Shown here in pieces: positions 38,839 through 48,339 of a DNA stretch of 64,000 nucleotides. The DNA is from Ignavibacteria bacterium (GTDB taxonomy: Bacteria > Bacteroidota > Ignavibacteria > UBA10030), in assembly GCA_016873805.1 (NCBI GenBank), contig VGVZ01000007.1, forward strand, positions 62,001 to 126,000, written 5' to 3'. The notes under the pieces are model-generated. The model was not told where the DNA came from, did no database searches, and saw only the letters and a list, made by a program, of their open reading frames with translations. The translations under genes were made by a program, and so were the position numbers. Position 1 is the first letter of the stretch. Each line of letters starts with the position of its first letter.

Positions 38839-39873
38839 CTATGTCCCTCTGTCCTGAAGAATTGTGGAATACAAGATTTCACGGTTGATCGGCACAATGC
38901 CGACCTCGCCGCACACAATACCTGCGGCATAATTTGCCAGCGCTGCCGCCTCCTCGACATTTGCGCCTGCGGCCATGGCGAGCGTCAGGGTAGAGATCAC
39001 TGTGTCGCCCGCTCCCGACACGTCGGCAACGTTGCGGGCCTTGTTCGCGACAAACTTGACGGGGACGCCGTCGCTGAATAGTGCCATCCCGCGGTCACCG
39101 AGTGTCAGCAGAACATGATTGGCCCGAAGGCGGTCGAGCAGGTCTCGGCCCGCCCGTTCGATAGACTTCGTATCCGACAATCGAATGCCCAGCGCCTCCT
39201 CCGACTCCTTGCGATTCGGCTTGAAGAGCGTCACGTTCTGATACTCAAAGAAGTTCTCGAATTTCGGATCAACGGTGACGATCTTGTGCTTCGATCGTGC
39301 CATTGTGATGACACGGCGAATCAAATCGCGAACGACAACACCCTTGTTGTAGTCTTCAAAGATAATTGCATCGAAAGAATCGATTCCGTTGGCAAGGAAA
39401 TCGAGGATGCGTTCCTGAGTTTCGGCAGAAATATCCGACCGGGTCTCCTGATCGATCCTCACAACGTGCTGGCTATGTGCAATAACCCGTGTCTTTATCG
39501 TCGTCGGTCGTGACGATTCCTCAAAAATCCCTTTGTCTTCAAACTGCGCGGCCCCGAGCAGGGAACGGAGTTCGTCCCCCGCAGGGTCTTTCCCGACAAC
39601 GCCGATGAGTACCGGTATGCCCCCGAGAGAAGCAATGTTGTTGGCAACGTTCGCTGCTCCTCCGAGACGAGCCGACTCAGATTCGACTTCGACGATTGGA
39701 ACGGGAGCCTCCGGAGAAATCCTCGTTACCCTCCCCCAATAGTACCGGTCGACCATCACGTCGCCGATGATGGCAATCCGCTTTCCTTCGAATGCCGAGG
39801 AAAGCTGCTTGAGTCGCTGATCATTGAAAGAAACCAGGGGAGCAGCCTTTTGGAGAGTACAAAAATCGATCAA
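38839..39873 (-). CDS. rfaE1: D-glycero-beta-D-manno-heptose-7-phosphate kinase (RfaE1/HldE N-domain, PfkB family)
   Basis: IIGDVMVDRYYWGRVTRISPEAPVPIVEVESESARLGGAANVANNIASLGG; DVSGAGDTVISTLTLAMAAG. Confidence 0.93.
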   Translation of the reverse strand: MIDFCTLQKAAPLVSFNDQRLKQLSSAFEGKRIAIIGDVMVDRYYWGRVTRISPEAPVPIVEVESESARLGGAANVANNIASLGGIPVLIGVVGKDPAGDELRSLLGAAQFEDKGIFEESSRPTTIKTRVIAHSQHVVRIDQETRSDISAETQERILDFLANGIDSFDAIIFEDYNKGVVVRDLIRRVITMARSKHKIVTVDPKFENFFEYQNVTLFKPNRKESEEALGIRLSDTKSIERAGRDLLDRLRANHVLLTLGDRGMALFSDGVPVKFVANKARNVADVSGAGDTVISTLTLAMAAGANVEEAAALANYAAGIVCGEVGIVPINREILYSTILQDRGT

Positions 39874-40113
39874 TTCGAAGAAAATATAGAGAGAATTGCA
39901 TCGACAAGCAAGGTAAGCCCAGGTGCTCTAGGGAGGGAAAGGGCATGATCGGCGGCGTCATTCATCGTCCGGAGGGAGGAAAGAGACGAGCGAGGAGCGA
40001 TCCGCGACGTGACAATGATCACCCTGGGTCTCGGACTCAACTTGTAAAATGGAACATCTCATGACGACATTCGTAAACGAGAGAGCGGATATGCACACCA
40101 TCAAAGAAAGGAG

Positions 40114-40263
40114 ATGATCATGAAACCGAGATACATGGCGTTGCTGGTCGCCGCGCTTGCTCTTCCTCTCGTGTACTGGCTTCGCAGAGAGACCTTCGCG
40201 AGAGTCGAGGATGAAAACATTCGCTATGACCTCGACAGATATCTGACCTCTCTTGGTCTCTAA
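40114..40263 (+). CDS. Small single-TM protein (49 aa), not in supplied ORF track
   Basis: ATG 40114 (or 40120) to TAA 40261-40263: MIMKPRYMALLVAALALPLVYWLRRETFARVEDENIRYDLDRYLTSLGL; AAAGGAG immediately upstream. Confidence 0.55.
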   Translation: MIMKPRYMALLVAALALPLVYWLRRETFARVEDENIRYDLDRYLTSLGL

Positions 40264-40595
40264 GATTGCTTCAGCGACTGCTGAACGAATGTGATGATGA
40301 TGAGAGCATCATCGACGGGATTCTTTGACGGAGAGACGAACTTTTCGTTCAGGCGAGCGGCGAGCCGACTCGCGGCCTGTCGCGCGGAACGAGGAGCTCG
40401 GGTATTGCTCCCGAATGATGCCAGCTGCTCCATGATCGATCCGCTGTGCTGATACTCGGATCGATGTTTCGAAAGCTCAGCAACCGCAATTCCTGCCGCC
40501 CGTCGCGCGCAAACCCTCACGCGACTCTCATTTCCCACTCGCTGCGCCTCGTGCGCACGACCGAGTTCGATCCGAATTTCATCAAGCCACGTCAT
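40260..40595 (-). CDS. Uncharacterised all-helical small protein (possibly HEPN-like)
   Basis: ATG at 40595 overlaps the TGA of the upstream hydrolase (ATGA). 111 aa, Arg/Ala-rich helical composition; family unrecognised with certainty. Confidence 0.5.
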   Translation of the reverse strand: MTWLDEIRIELGRAHEAQRVGNESRVRVCARRAAGIAVAELSKHRSEYQHSGSIMEQLASFGSNTRAPRSARQAASRLAARLNEKFVSPSKNPVDDALIIITFVQQSLKQS

Positions 40596-41434
40596 GATGA
40601 ATCCTTGGCCAGCACGGCCTGCAGCAACCGGAGGAATTCCGTCGGTTGTTCCAGCTGAGGTACGTGTCCACACTCCTCGATGTATTGAAGCGTGACATTC
40701 CCCACTTCGCGCTGGAGAATGACCGGCACCTCAGGAGATACCAGACGGTCCTCTCGCCCCCAGAGAATCGTTACCGGCATCGCGAGTTCACGAAGACGAG
40801 TGTTGAGAAAATCATCATGCGTAACACTCAGGACAAGATCGGTTACATGGCGTCGCCGTAGTTCGCGGAAGACCCAACCAATCGATGCCCGGGCATACCA
40901 TGGATACCGATACCACATCAAATCGATGAGTTTCCTCGTGTCGTGTCTGCTCTCAATGAGGAAGATGTCTCGCTGACGCTCCATTCCCTCATAGTACACA
41001 CCAGCCGTGTTGACAAGCACAAGCTGTGCGACACGTGAGGGAAAGCTCAACGCACAACGCGCAGCAAGCCAGCCGCCAAGCGAATGACCGATGATCGTGA
41101 ACTTACCCGTCACGTGTCCGTTGATGTACTCCAACAAGATGTTTGTATGTTCCTGGAGAGTGAAAAATCGTTTCCCATGCTTGAGTGTGGACATTCCGAA
41201 GCCGGGGAGATCCACAGCGTGCATGCGATACGTGCGGGCCAGCGCGGGCAGGATGTGGACCCATGTGTTCGACGAGGTTCCCAGCCCATGGATGAAGAGA
41301 AGAGTTGCGTGAGGACTATCGGGCCGAGTGGTGAGTACATGGAGCTGGCCTTCCCTCATATCGATGATTGAACGTTGTGCACCCCGACGAACCAGTCGTC
41401 GGCGGATTGCCCGATGGAAAAGACTGAAGATCAT
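40592..41434 (-). CDS. Alpha/beta hydrolase
   Basis: LLFIHGLGTSSNTWVHILPAL, IIGHSLGGWLAARCAL nucleophile elbow, ECGHVPQLEQP His. Confidence 0.92.
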   Translation of the reverse strand: MIFSLFHRAIRRRLVRRGAQRSIIDMREGQLHVLTTRPDSPHATLLFIHGLGTSSNTWVHILPALARTYRMHAVDLPGFGMSTLKHGKRFFTLQEHTNILLEYINGHVTGKFTIIGHSLGGWLAARCALSFPSRVAQLVLVNTAGVYYEGMERQRDIFLIESRHDTRKLIDLMWYRYPWYARASIGWVFRELRRRHVTDLVLSVTHDDFLNTRLRELAMPVTILWGREDRLVSPEVPVILQREVGNVTLQYIEECGHVPQLEQPTEFLRLLQAVLAKDSS

Positions 41435-41495
41435 GATTGCACTGCCGCAACAGCCGATGTTCCTGCTGCGTACCTCTCAATTGTTTGTTGCCGGA

Positions 41496-42599
41496 TCAGA
41501 GCGGAAACTTTTCATCGTACCAATCCCGCGTCATCTCGAGCCAGAAGAACAAACCTCTCCATTTGCCGAACCGTGCGTAACGGCGTTGAATGGTCCGATC
41601 GCTCACTTTCCGTCCGCGGTGGTGTAGTTCGGAGTACTTCGCGCGAACCCATGAATCGAGAGCAAGATAGTCGTAGCGCCCGAACAATCTCAACAAGTTC
41701 TCAGCGGCATACGGCCCGATCCCTTTGATCGCCGTCATCGAGTTGAGCAAGTCTGGGGTCGCAAGGGGGGAGGTGCGAAATCCTTCCGGGTCGATTTTCT
41801 TGCTTGCGACCTGCTCCGCAAATGCGAGCAGATAGGGAGCACGATAGCCCGCTCTGATCTTCTGACGAAGGACTCGCTCGGTGGACCCGGCGATCGATTC
41901 GGGACTTGGAAATGAACGCACCCCATTCGTTGCCGGCAATCCGAATTCGTTGCAAAGATTCTCAACCATGATTGTCGTCAGGGACCAATTACAGTTCGTC
42001 GTGCAGATCATCATGATGATATCCTCGAACGCTGTCGAGGCGCGCAGCATTCGGCCCGCTCTCATCCTGGCAATCCACCGATACTCCGGGTACGTTCTGG
42101 CCCGGCGGTAGAACTCGCGGAGATTCTCCTCCAGCCGAAAGATCTGTTCAATCATCGTTCTGAGTTCGATTCGTCTGGAGGCGGTCATGCGAGACGCAGA
42201 GTGCGCTTCGATCGCAAGGGAGCGATGGCGATATGAAATCCGACAGTCGTATACCGTTTGGTCGCTCAGTGCAAGAACGGCACGGAACGTCTCTCTGCGT
42301 GTATCCACCGTGAACGGTGCAAGGGAGCACCACCCGTGACTGTAGATCGTCTTCCAAAAGTCAAAATCGGGAGGCGTCCGGATGGAGAAACGCACAGACT
42401 CGATATTACTCTTTCGAAGCTCCGAGTGCGGCAAGAAGAATCCTGGTACGGTCGATGATTGTCTCGATGATCGATTCAAAGAGGAGCGTTTCGCTCTTGA
42501 GCGTCGGCCATTCGTCTTGTTCAAGAGCGCCGCTGATACCCGGCAACCCGATTGATGCGTACCCGCTTGAAACGACAACGCGATGCCTGTACCAGTCAC
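41496..42599 (-). CDS. HhH-GPD DNA glycosylase (OGG/AlkA-like)
   Basis: ASTAFEDIIMMICTTNCNWSLT and MTAIKGIGPYAAENLLRLFGRYDYLALDSWVR (HhH-GPD with catalytic Asp). True start probably nearer 42400-42430; the upstream part overlaps the M28 gene. Confidence 0.78.
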   Translation of the reverse strand: MTGTGIALSFQAGTHQSGCRVSAALLNKTNGRRSRAKRSSLNRSSRQSSTVPGFFLPHSELRKSNIESVRFSIRTPPDFDFWKTIYSHGWCSLAPFTVDTRRETFRAVLALSDQTVYDCRISYRHRSLAIEAHSASRMTASRRIELRTMIEQIFRLEENLREFYRRARTYPEYRWIARMRAGRMLRASTAFEDIIMMICTTNCNWSLTTIMVENLCNEFGLPATNGVRSFPSPESIAGSTERVLRQKIRAGYRAPYLLAFAEQVASKKIDPEGFRTSPLATPDLLNSMTAIKGIGPYAAENLLRLFGRYDYLALDSWVRAKYSELHHRGRKVSDRTIQRRYARFGKWRGLFFWLEMTRDWYDEKFPL

Positions 42600-44616
42600 G
42601 TCCCGGAATCCCGGGATCCGGTGCGAAGAGACGTTCGACTTCCATCAGGTAGTCGTTGAGGACCCTTGCCTGTCCGTCGGTGAAGTGCCGTTCGGCCAGC
42701 TCGCGATCCGACCGCTCCGCAAGAGTCTTCCATTCACTCATCTTCGCAAACAGAGACGAGAAGATGAGAGGATCCCCGTCAGTCCGATCTTTGAGTCGAG
42801 TCTCAATCACGCGCAGCTGTCTGATGATTTCGTCTGCATATGCGCTGTACGCAAAGGGAAGAATGTCGCAACTGGAGAGCCGCATCGCCGCGAGCACCGC
42901 GAGTTTTGCCGCGGCGGCGTGGTAGGTGAATTCGGGATCTCCAAATCGCTTCATCCAATCGAAGTTGTCATAATACGAATGGTAGATGCCGGAGGGTCCG
43001 CCGAATCCGAATCCCATGGCCGGGACGCCGATATGATTGAGGAAGACAACGTGGTCCGAGCCGCCGCCCATCCGACCGATATTGACAGCGGCTTTTTCAG
43101 GGATCACATCTTCTAGCGTTTTCAGTTTGGATTTGTTCTGATTCTTCCACCATGACGCAAAGATGGAAGCGTCCGTACCGGGATCGTTCACCTCTTTTGT
43201 GATGGTTTGAATAAAGTGATCGAGTGATGGAACGGCGCTGGCTCCAAAGTTGGGACCGGAGACGCTGCCATCGAAGTTGATGTACACGACCGCGTTCTTC
43301 CTGAGCATATCTCGGAATTCCTCTCCCCACTCCGTCGAACCAATCATCCCAAATTCTTCCGCATCCCACTGGGCAATGACGATTGTGCGCTTCGGTTTCC
43401 ATCCCCCCTGAACCGCCTTCCCGAGAATCCTCGCTGTTTCCAGGAGCACGGCAGTACCGCTGTTGGGATCCTGCGCGCCGAAGACCCATGGATCGCGGTG
43501 GCCGCCGAGAATCACAAGTCGCTCCGGTTCCGCGCTTCCGCGCAGCACTGCAATGTTGTTCCAGATCGCGCGTATCTGGAAGTCCATCGTTAGTTTCATT
43601 CGGATTCTCGTTGGTCCCGGTCCAACGTGATATGTGAAAGGAAGTCCACCCTGCCACGGCCGCGGAACAACCGGTCCTTCAAGCCCGCGAAGAAGATGCT
43701 GTGCGTCCTCATACGAGAGGGGAGTGCATGGAATGCGGGGCAGGTCGGGATCCTCATCCGGAGATCGCCGCGTGGCGCGTTGTGTCGCAGGATATCCCGG
43801 TGTCAGCGGATCGCCGGGGTACGATTCGAGGAACCGAATGCTTCCTCGCTGGACGGCGTCCCAGGGACGCATCGGGCCTTTCGGATAAACCTCGCCAGCC
43901 GTATACCCGTCGTCAATCGGATCGGAATAGAGAATCATGCCGACAGCGCCGGCGGCGGTGGCATCTCGTACTTTCAATCCCCGGTACCCCTTCCCGTATC
44001 GTGCAATCACAATCTTTCCGCGCACGTCAACGCCCATCTCCTGCAATGTTGCGTAGTCGTCGGAAAACCCAAAATTCGCGAAGACGACCTCTGCTGTGAC
44101 ATCGCCGGAGGGTGAGTAGGCATTGAAGGGAATGAGAGCGTCAGGATGGAAATCCTCATTCTCCCTGATCCTGAGATTCCTTTGCTCGGGCTGGAGGAGG
44201 GTGACCGCGATCTCTTTCGGATAAGAAAGAAGAACGTGGTACTCGGAGATTCGGGATTCAAATCCGAACAGTTCTAGTCTCTTCTGCACGTACTCAGCGG
44301 TGCGACGGCCACCGGCGCTTCCGGCATGATGTGGTTCACGGGTGACATCATGAAGAAATCGTTCCGCGGAGTGCGGATCCACGAGTTGCAGAGCCCTCGT
44401 TTCATGCGAGCGCTGAGACGAAACTGATTGCGAAGAAGATCCAAATGACCCGCGGGGCGACGCAGCGAGCGTGTTCTGTCCAGGCGATGTCTGGAGGGAT
44501 AGGCACAAGAGAAGAACGAGAATGGGAGTTTGGCATCGTTGCATAGAGGATTTCCTGACGTGGAGCCGTGTGCTAGCTTGATGAAACTCGTTCGATTTCC
44601 ATCCGAACATTTGCAT
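42406..44616 (-). CDS. M28 family zinc peptidase (glutamate carboxypeptidase II-like, PA domain, TFR-like dimerisation domain)
   Basis: GGHRDPWVFGAQDPNSGTAVLLETAR, AQWDAEEFGMIGSTEWGEEF, GGGSDHVVFLNHIGVPAMGFGFGG. Start may be internal. Confidence 0.9.
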   Translation of the reverse strand: MQMFGWKSNEFHQASTRLHVRKSSMQRCQTPILVLLLCLSLQTSPGQNTLAASPRGSFGSSSQSVSSQRSHETRALQLVDPHSAERFLHDVTREPHHAGSAGGRRTAEYVQKRLELFGFESRISEYHVLLSYPKEIAVTLLQPEQRNLRIRENEDFHPDALIPFNAYSPSGDVTAEVVFANFGFSDDYATLQEMGVDVRGKIVIARYGKGYRGLKVRDATAAGAVGMILYSDPIDDGYTAGEVYPKGPMRPWDAVQRGSIRFLESYPGDPLTPGYPATQRATRRSPDEDPDLPRIPCTPLSYEDAQHLLRGLEGPVVPRPWQGGLPFTYHVGPGPTRIRMKLTMDFQIRAIWNNIAVLRGSAEPERLVILGGHRDPWVFGAQDPNSGTAVLLETARILGKAVQGGWKPKRTIVIAQWDAEEFGMIGSTEWGEEFRDMLRKNAVVYINFDGSVSGPNFGASAVPSLDHFIQTITKEVNDPGTDASIFASWWKNQNKSKLKTLEDVIPEKAAVNIGRMGGGSDHVVFLNHIGVPAMGFGFGGPSGIYHSYYDNFDWMKRFGDPEFTYHAAAAKLAVLAAMRLSSCDILPFAYSAYADEIIRQLRVIETRLKDRTDGDPLIFSSLFAKMSEWKTLAERSDRELAERHFTDGQARVLNDYLMEVERLFAPDPGIPGRDWYRHRVVVSSGYASIGLPGISGALEQDEWPTLKSETLLFESIIETIIDRTRILLAALGASKE

Positions 44617-44788
44617 GGATCGGCATCGGCTTGTTCGGGGTCAGCTGACTTGTCCATAATGGTTCTCGCTTCAAACGGCCTCAATATAGGGATGATTGGA
44701 GGGAATATCAACGAACGTAGTGGATCTGGTGGCGGAGCCGCGGCGTTTGACTTCCGTTTGCATGAAAGTCGGATGATCGGTACTTTGA

Positions 44789-45766
44789 GTGAGTCTTTTG
44801 CGTGGAGGAGGATTGAACCCTATTGCCATCGACGTGAAGAATCTTGTCAAGGTTTACCACAAACGCGGGCAACCTCCCGTGCGCGCGCTCGATGGAATTT
44901 CTTTTGCTGTCCCGCGCGGGCAGATATTCGGTCTGCTCGGTCCGAACGGTGCCGGAAAGACAACGACGCTGAAGATTCTGACAACCCTCCTTCCGGCAAC
45001 TTCCGGCTCGGCCCATATCCTTGGTTTCGACGTCGAGAGACAACCCTTCGAGGTACGAAAGAACATCTGCGTTGTGCTCCAGGAGAATGCGGCCGATCTC
45101 TATCTCTCGCTCCGTGACAATCTTCGGACGTACGGCCGCTTTCATGGATTGGACGCGCGCGAAACTGAAACACGCGCGAACCATGTGACCGAGCTGTTTG
45201 ACCTTGGCGAGTACCGAAACCAGCGGCTCATCGATCTGAGCGGCGGTTTGAAAAGGCGACTGCAGGTTGCAAAGGTCTTTATGGTCGACAAGCAGGTCGT
45301 CTTTCTGGACGAAGCGACCACCGGTATGGACGCGATCAACAAACGGACAACAATCCAGGCGATCAAACAGGAAGCGCGGAAAGGGCGGACGATCGTTCTC
45401 ACGACTCATATACTTGCGGAGGCGGAGGAATTGTGCGATTCGCTTGTCATTGTCGACCGAGGGAGAATTGCGGCATCCGGTTCGGTGGAGGATGTCAAGT
45501 TGATCGGATTCAAGTTTGTCCATGTCACGATGATGTTCCGTCGTCTCAATCCGCGCACCATCGCGGCGCTGAGACAATTCACTCCTGTGTCGATGGAAAC
45601 CCGAAACACAAGCATCGAGATGACGCTGAAAAAAGAGTCCGATGTGCTGAAGGTGCTCCGCGCCGCGAAGCGTGACAAGAACTTCGTAAACTTCGAGGTC
45701 GGCGGGGCCACGCTGGAAGACGTGTTCGTCGAACTCGTGCGAATGCCGAGGGAGGAGAGTCGATGA
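44789..45766 (+). CDS. ABC transporter ATP-binding protein (ABC-2 type)
   Basis: GLLGPNGAGKTTTLKILTTLLPATSG, LSGGLKRRLQVAKVFMVDKQVVFLDEATTGMD. Confidence 0.93.
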   Translation: MSLLRGGGLNPIAIDVKNLVKVYHKRGQPPVRALDGISFAVPRGQIFGLLGPNGAGKTTTLKILTTLLPATSGSAHILGFDVERQPFEVRKNICVVLQENAADLYLSLRDNLRTYGRFHGLDARETETRANHVTELFDLGEYRNQRLIDLSGGLKRRLQVAKVFMVDKQVVFLDEATTGMDAINKRTTIQAIKQEARKGRTIVLTTHILAEAEELCDSLVIVDRGRIAASGSVEDVKLIGFKFVHVTMMFRRLNPRTIAALRQFTPVSMETRNTSIEMTLKKESDVLKVLRAAKRDKNFVNFEVGGATLEDVFVELVRMPREESR

Positions 45767-46524
45767 AGGCAATTCTGGCAGTTATGTACCGCGAATACAA
45801 GATTCGCATCTCGAGTCTGACGTGGCTTTTCTATGACTTGCTGATGCCGTTCGCGTATCTGCTCATTTTTGGGATCGGCTTCGATCGCGCATTCTCGACC
45901 GGCATCATGCTGTCGGGAGAATTCGTCACGTACAATGACTTCTTTCTTGCGGGTGTCCTTTCCATGGCATGCTTTGGGATAGCGATCAACACTTCGTACG
46001 GATTCTTCGTCGACAGGGACAACGGAATCTTCTATGAATTTCTCACCTATCCGATGACGCGCGGGCAGTTTCTCTTGGGGAAGATCACGTTCAACTGTGC
46101 GACATCGCTCGTGCAGACTCTTATTGCGGTGTTGCTCGGTGCGTGGGTTCTCGAGATCGGCATCCGATGGGAATTGCTCCTCTTCGTTCTTGCCGCCGTG
46201 GTTCTTGGTACGTCCGGATGGTTCTTCTTTCTGACGATTTTCGCGTTGCGCATCAGACGGAACGACATGTTCAACACATTCATCAATGTCGCGTATTTCG
46301 TTCTGCTGTTCGTGTCGAGCCTCTTTTATCCCATCGAACCACTTCCCGGGTGGATGCAGACGGTTGCCTACGCGAATCCATTGACATGGCATACCGACGC
46401 CTTGCGATATTTCACCATCGGCTTGGGCGATCTCTCGACAATCGCTCTGGAGCTTGTCGGATTTGTGCTCTTTCTTCTTGCTTCATTCTGGCTTGCGGTC
46501 CGGAGTATACAACGATTGATCTGA
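45763..46524 (+). CDS. ABC-2 type transporter permease
   Basis: Six-TM ABC-2 permease; 4-bp overlap with ATPase; FYPIEPLPGWMQTVAYANPLTWHTDALRY. Confidence 0.92.
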   Translation: MKAILAVMYREYKIRISSLTWLFYDLLMPFAYLLIFGIGFDRAFSTGIMLSGEFVTYNDFFLAGVLSMACFGIAINTSYGFFVDRDNGIFYEFLTYPMTRGQFLLGKITFNCATSLVQTLIAVLLGAWVLEIGIRWELLLFVLAAVVLGTSGWFFFLTIFALRIRRNDMFNTFINVAYFVLLFVSSLFYPIEPLPGWMQTVAYANPLTWHTDALRYFTIGLGDLSTIALELVGFVLFLLASFWLAVRSIQRLI

Positions 46525-46571
46525 GCCGGTGAGCCGGCGCAGTTCATATAACTTCGGAGGACTGGTCAATC

Positions 46572-46991
46572 ATGGTTCTTGAACGTTGGCTCCTTTTTGC
46601 CGCCTCCATCGTCGGTATCTGGATCTCTCTCGGTTTTGCCCTCTTGGCGAAAGGGGTGCTCTCGCCGCGCAGCACATTCCTTCCGCGGTTCTGCCGACTC
46701 GATGAGACTCAATGTGCGAAGATCTTCTCAGCCCCGGAAGCGCGGTTGTTCAGTCTGCCGAACTTCTGGCTCGGATTGATCTACTACTCGCTTCTCCTTG
46801 TCGCCTCGATCAGCCAATTCGTTCTCGAACTGGGCCTGTTCGGATTCTTCTTCGCGTCTCTGGTCACCGTTGCTGTTGGTGTGTATCTAACCTATATTCT
46901 GCTCGTCAAAATGCAGACCCGCTGTCTCCTCTGTTTCATCGCGCACGTTCTCAACATGATCGTCTCACTCATTCTTCTTTCACTCCTATGA
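46572..46991 (+). CDS. Vitamin K epoxide reductase (VKOR)-like membrane protein
   Basis: Four TM; CRLDETQC loop cysteine pair and RCLLC (CXXC) in the last TM hairpin. Confidence 0.65.
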   Translation: MVLERWLLFAASIVGIWISLGFALLAKGVLSPRSTFLPRFCRLDETQCAKIFSAPEARLFSLPNFWLGLIYYSLLLVASISQFVLELGLFGFFFASLVTVAVGVYLTYILLVKMQTRCLLCFIAHVLNMIVSLILLSLL

Positions 46992-47929
46992 ACAAGAACG
47001 GGCTGTACTATCACCCGTCGTTTCTGAATCACAATACGGGTCATGGCCATCCGGAACGTCCCGAGAGACTACGAACGCTGATGAGCCACCTCCTGAACTC
47101 ACCGGTTTGGAAGAAGCTCGATCATCTCCAACCGTCACCGGCGAACCGGGAATGGATTCACCTCGTTCATCCCGAGGAATATGTCGGGATGATCGAAACC
47201 CGATGCCGGCGGGGGGATCAGATTCTTGATTCGGGCGACACTCATGTGTGCCGGGAGTCGTTCGATATTGCGCTCATTGCCGCGGGGGGAGTTATCGAGG
47301 CGGTCGATCAGGTCTTGGGGGGGAAGCTTGTGAGTGCCTTCTGTGCCGGCCGACCTCCCGGGCATCATGCCGGAACTTCTACCGTGATGGGATTTTGTCT
47401 CTTCAACAATATCGCGATCGGCGCACGATACGCACAGAAGAACCATGGGATTCGGCGTGTGGCGATCGTCGATTGGGACGTGCATCATGGAAACGGAACT
47501 CAAGAGATTTTCTACGAAGATGATTCGGTACTGTTTGTGAGTCTGCACCAGTATCCGTTTTATCCGGGGACGGGGGCGAAAGGAGAGCGGGGAAGGGAAA
47601 AAGGGGAGGGATTCACGGTGAACATTCCGATGAATGCCGGAAGCGGAGAGCGAGAATATGTCGAGGCATTCGATGTGGAAGTCATTCCAACGCTCAACGC
47701 ATTTCGGCCGGAGCTCTTGATGATCTCAGCGGGATTCGATGCGCATCGAGATGATCCTCTTGCGCAAATCGAATTGACGGATTGTTCCTATGGGATACTC
47801 ACGGAAAAGGTACGAGGGGTAGCCGAAAAACATTGTGGCGGAAGAATTGTCTCGGTCCTCGAAGGGGGCTACGATCTCCAAGCACTGGCGAGGAGCGTGG
47901 AGAAACATCTTGAAGCGCTTCTGAGCTAG
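46988..47929 (+). CDS. Histone deacetylase-like/acetylpolyamine amidohydrolase family protein
   Basis: GHGHPERPERL, RPPGHHAGTSTVMGFCLFNNIAIGARYA, VDWDVHHGNGTQEIFY, ISAGFDAHRDDPLAQ. Start re-set to 46988, overlapping the VKOR stop. Confidence 0.92.
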   Translation: MNKNGLYYHPSFLNHNTGHGHPERPERLRTLMSHLLNSPVWKKLDHLQPSPANREWIHLVHPEEYVGMIETRCRRGDQILDSGDTHVCRESFDIALIAAGGVIEAVDQVLGGKLVSAFCAGRPPGHHAGTSTVMGFCLFNNIAIGARYAQKNHGIRRVAIVDWDVHHGNGTQEIFYEDDSVLFVSLHQYPFYPGTGAKGERGREKGEGFTVNIPMNAGSGEREYVEAFDVEVIPTLNAFRPELLMISAGFDAHRDDPLAQIELTDCSYGILTEKVRGVAEKHCGGRIVSVLEGGYDLQALARSVEKHLEALLS

Positions 47930-47983
47930 TCCCGTCTCAACGCCTGGTCTTCCGTGTCGACTGAGCGAAAGGATATTCACATC

Positions 47984-48319
47984 TCATAGATCTTCGACGA
48001 AGACCGCCCGAACCAATTCACTCAATACCCTTCCCCTGTGCCGATGCTTCTCTCCCTCGGGGATGAAGACGCCGTCACCCGGTCGGAACGTTCGGACTGC
48101 ATCACGAAACTCCAGCTCAAACTCGCCATCGAGGATTATCCCGTAGTGTCCCTTCGAACACCAATGCGGCGTCATCTCCTGTGTATACTCAACAAATCGG
48201 AGTCGTTTGCCCTCCCGCTCACATGACTTGTCTCTTACCCCGGGCATCCGCGAATTCCATTCTATCCGCGCAAAGTCGACGACGTAATGATCCATACCGG
48301 TGTTCCGAATCAGATTCAT
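47984..48319 (-). CDS. Cupin-domain protein
   Basis: WCSKGHYGIILDGEFELEFRDAVRTFRPGDGVFIPEGEKHRHR cupin motifs; start set to MNLIRNTG. Confidence 0.82.
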   Translation of the reverse strand: MNLIRNTGMDHYVVDFARIEWNSRMPGVRDKSCEREGKRLRFVEYTQEMTPHWCSKGHYGIILDGEFELEFRDAVRTFRPGDGVFIPEGEKHRHRGRVLSELVRAVFVEDL

Positions 48320-48339
48320 TGATGGTGTGATTGTTCTTC

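Noticed and set aside
42420-42599. N-terminal extension of the HhH-GPD glycosylase ORF
   Set aside because: Overlaps the M28 peptidase coding sequence in another frame and lacks domain features; start probably near 42400-42430.
47955-47985. GTCGACTGAGCGAAAGGAT as a further copy of the GAGCGAAGTCGA palindrome
   Set aside because: Only a partial match with no complementary arms; treated as chance.
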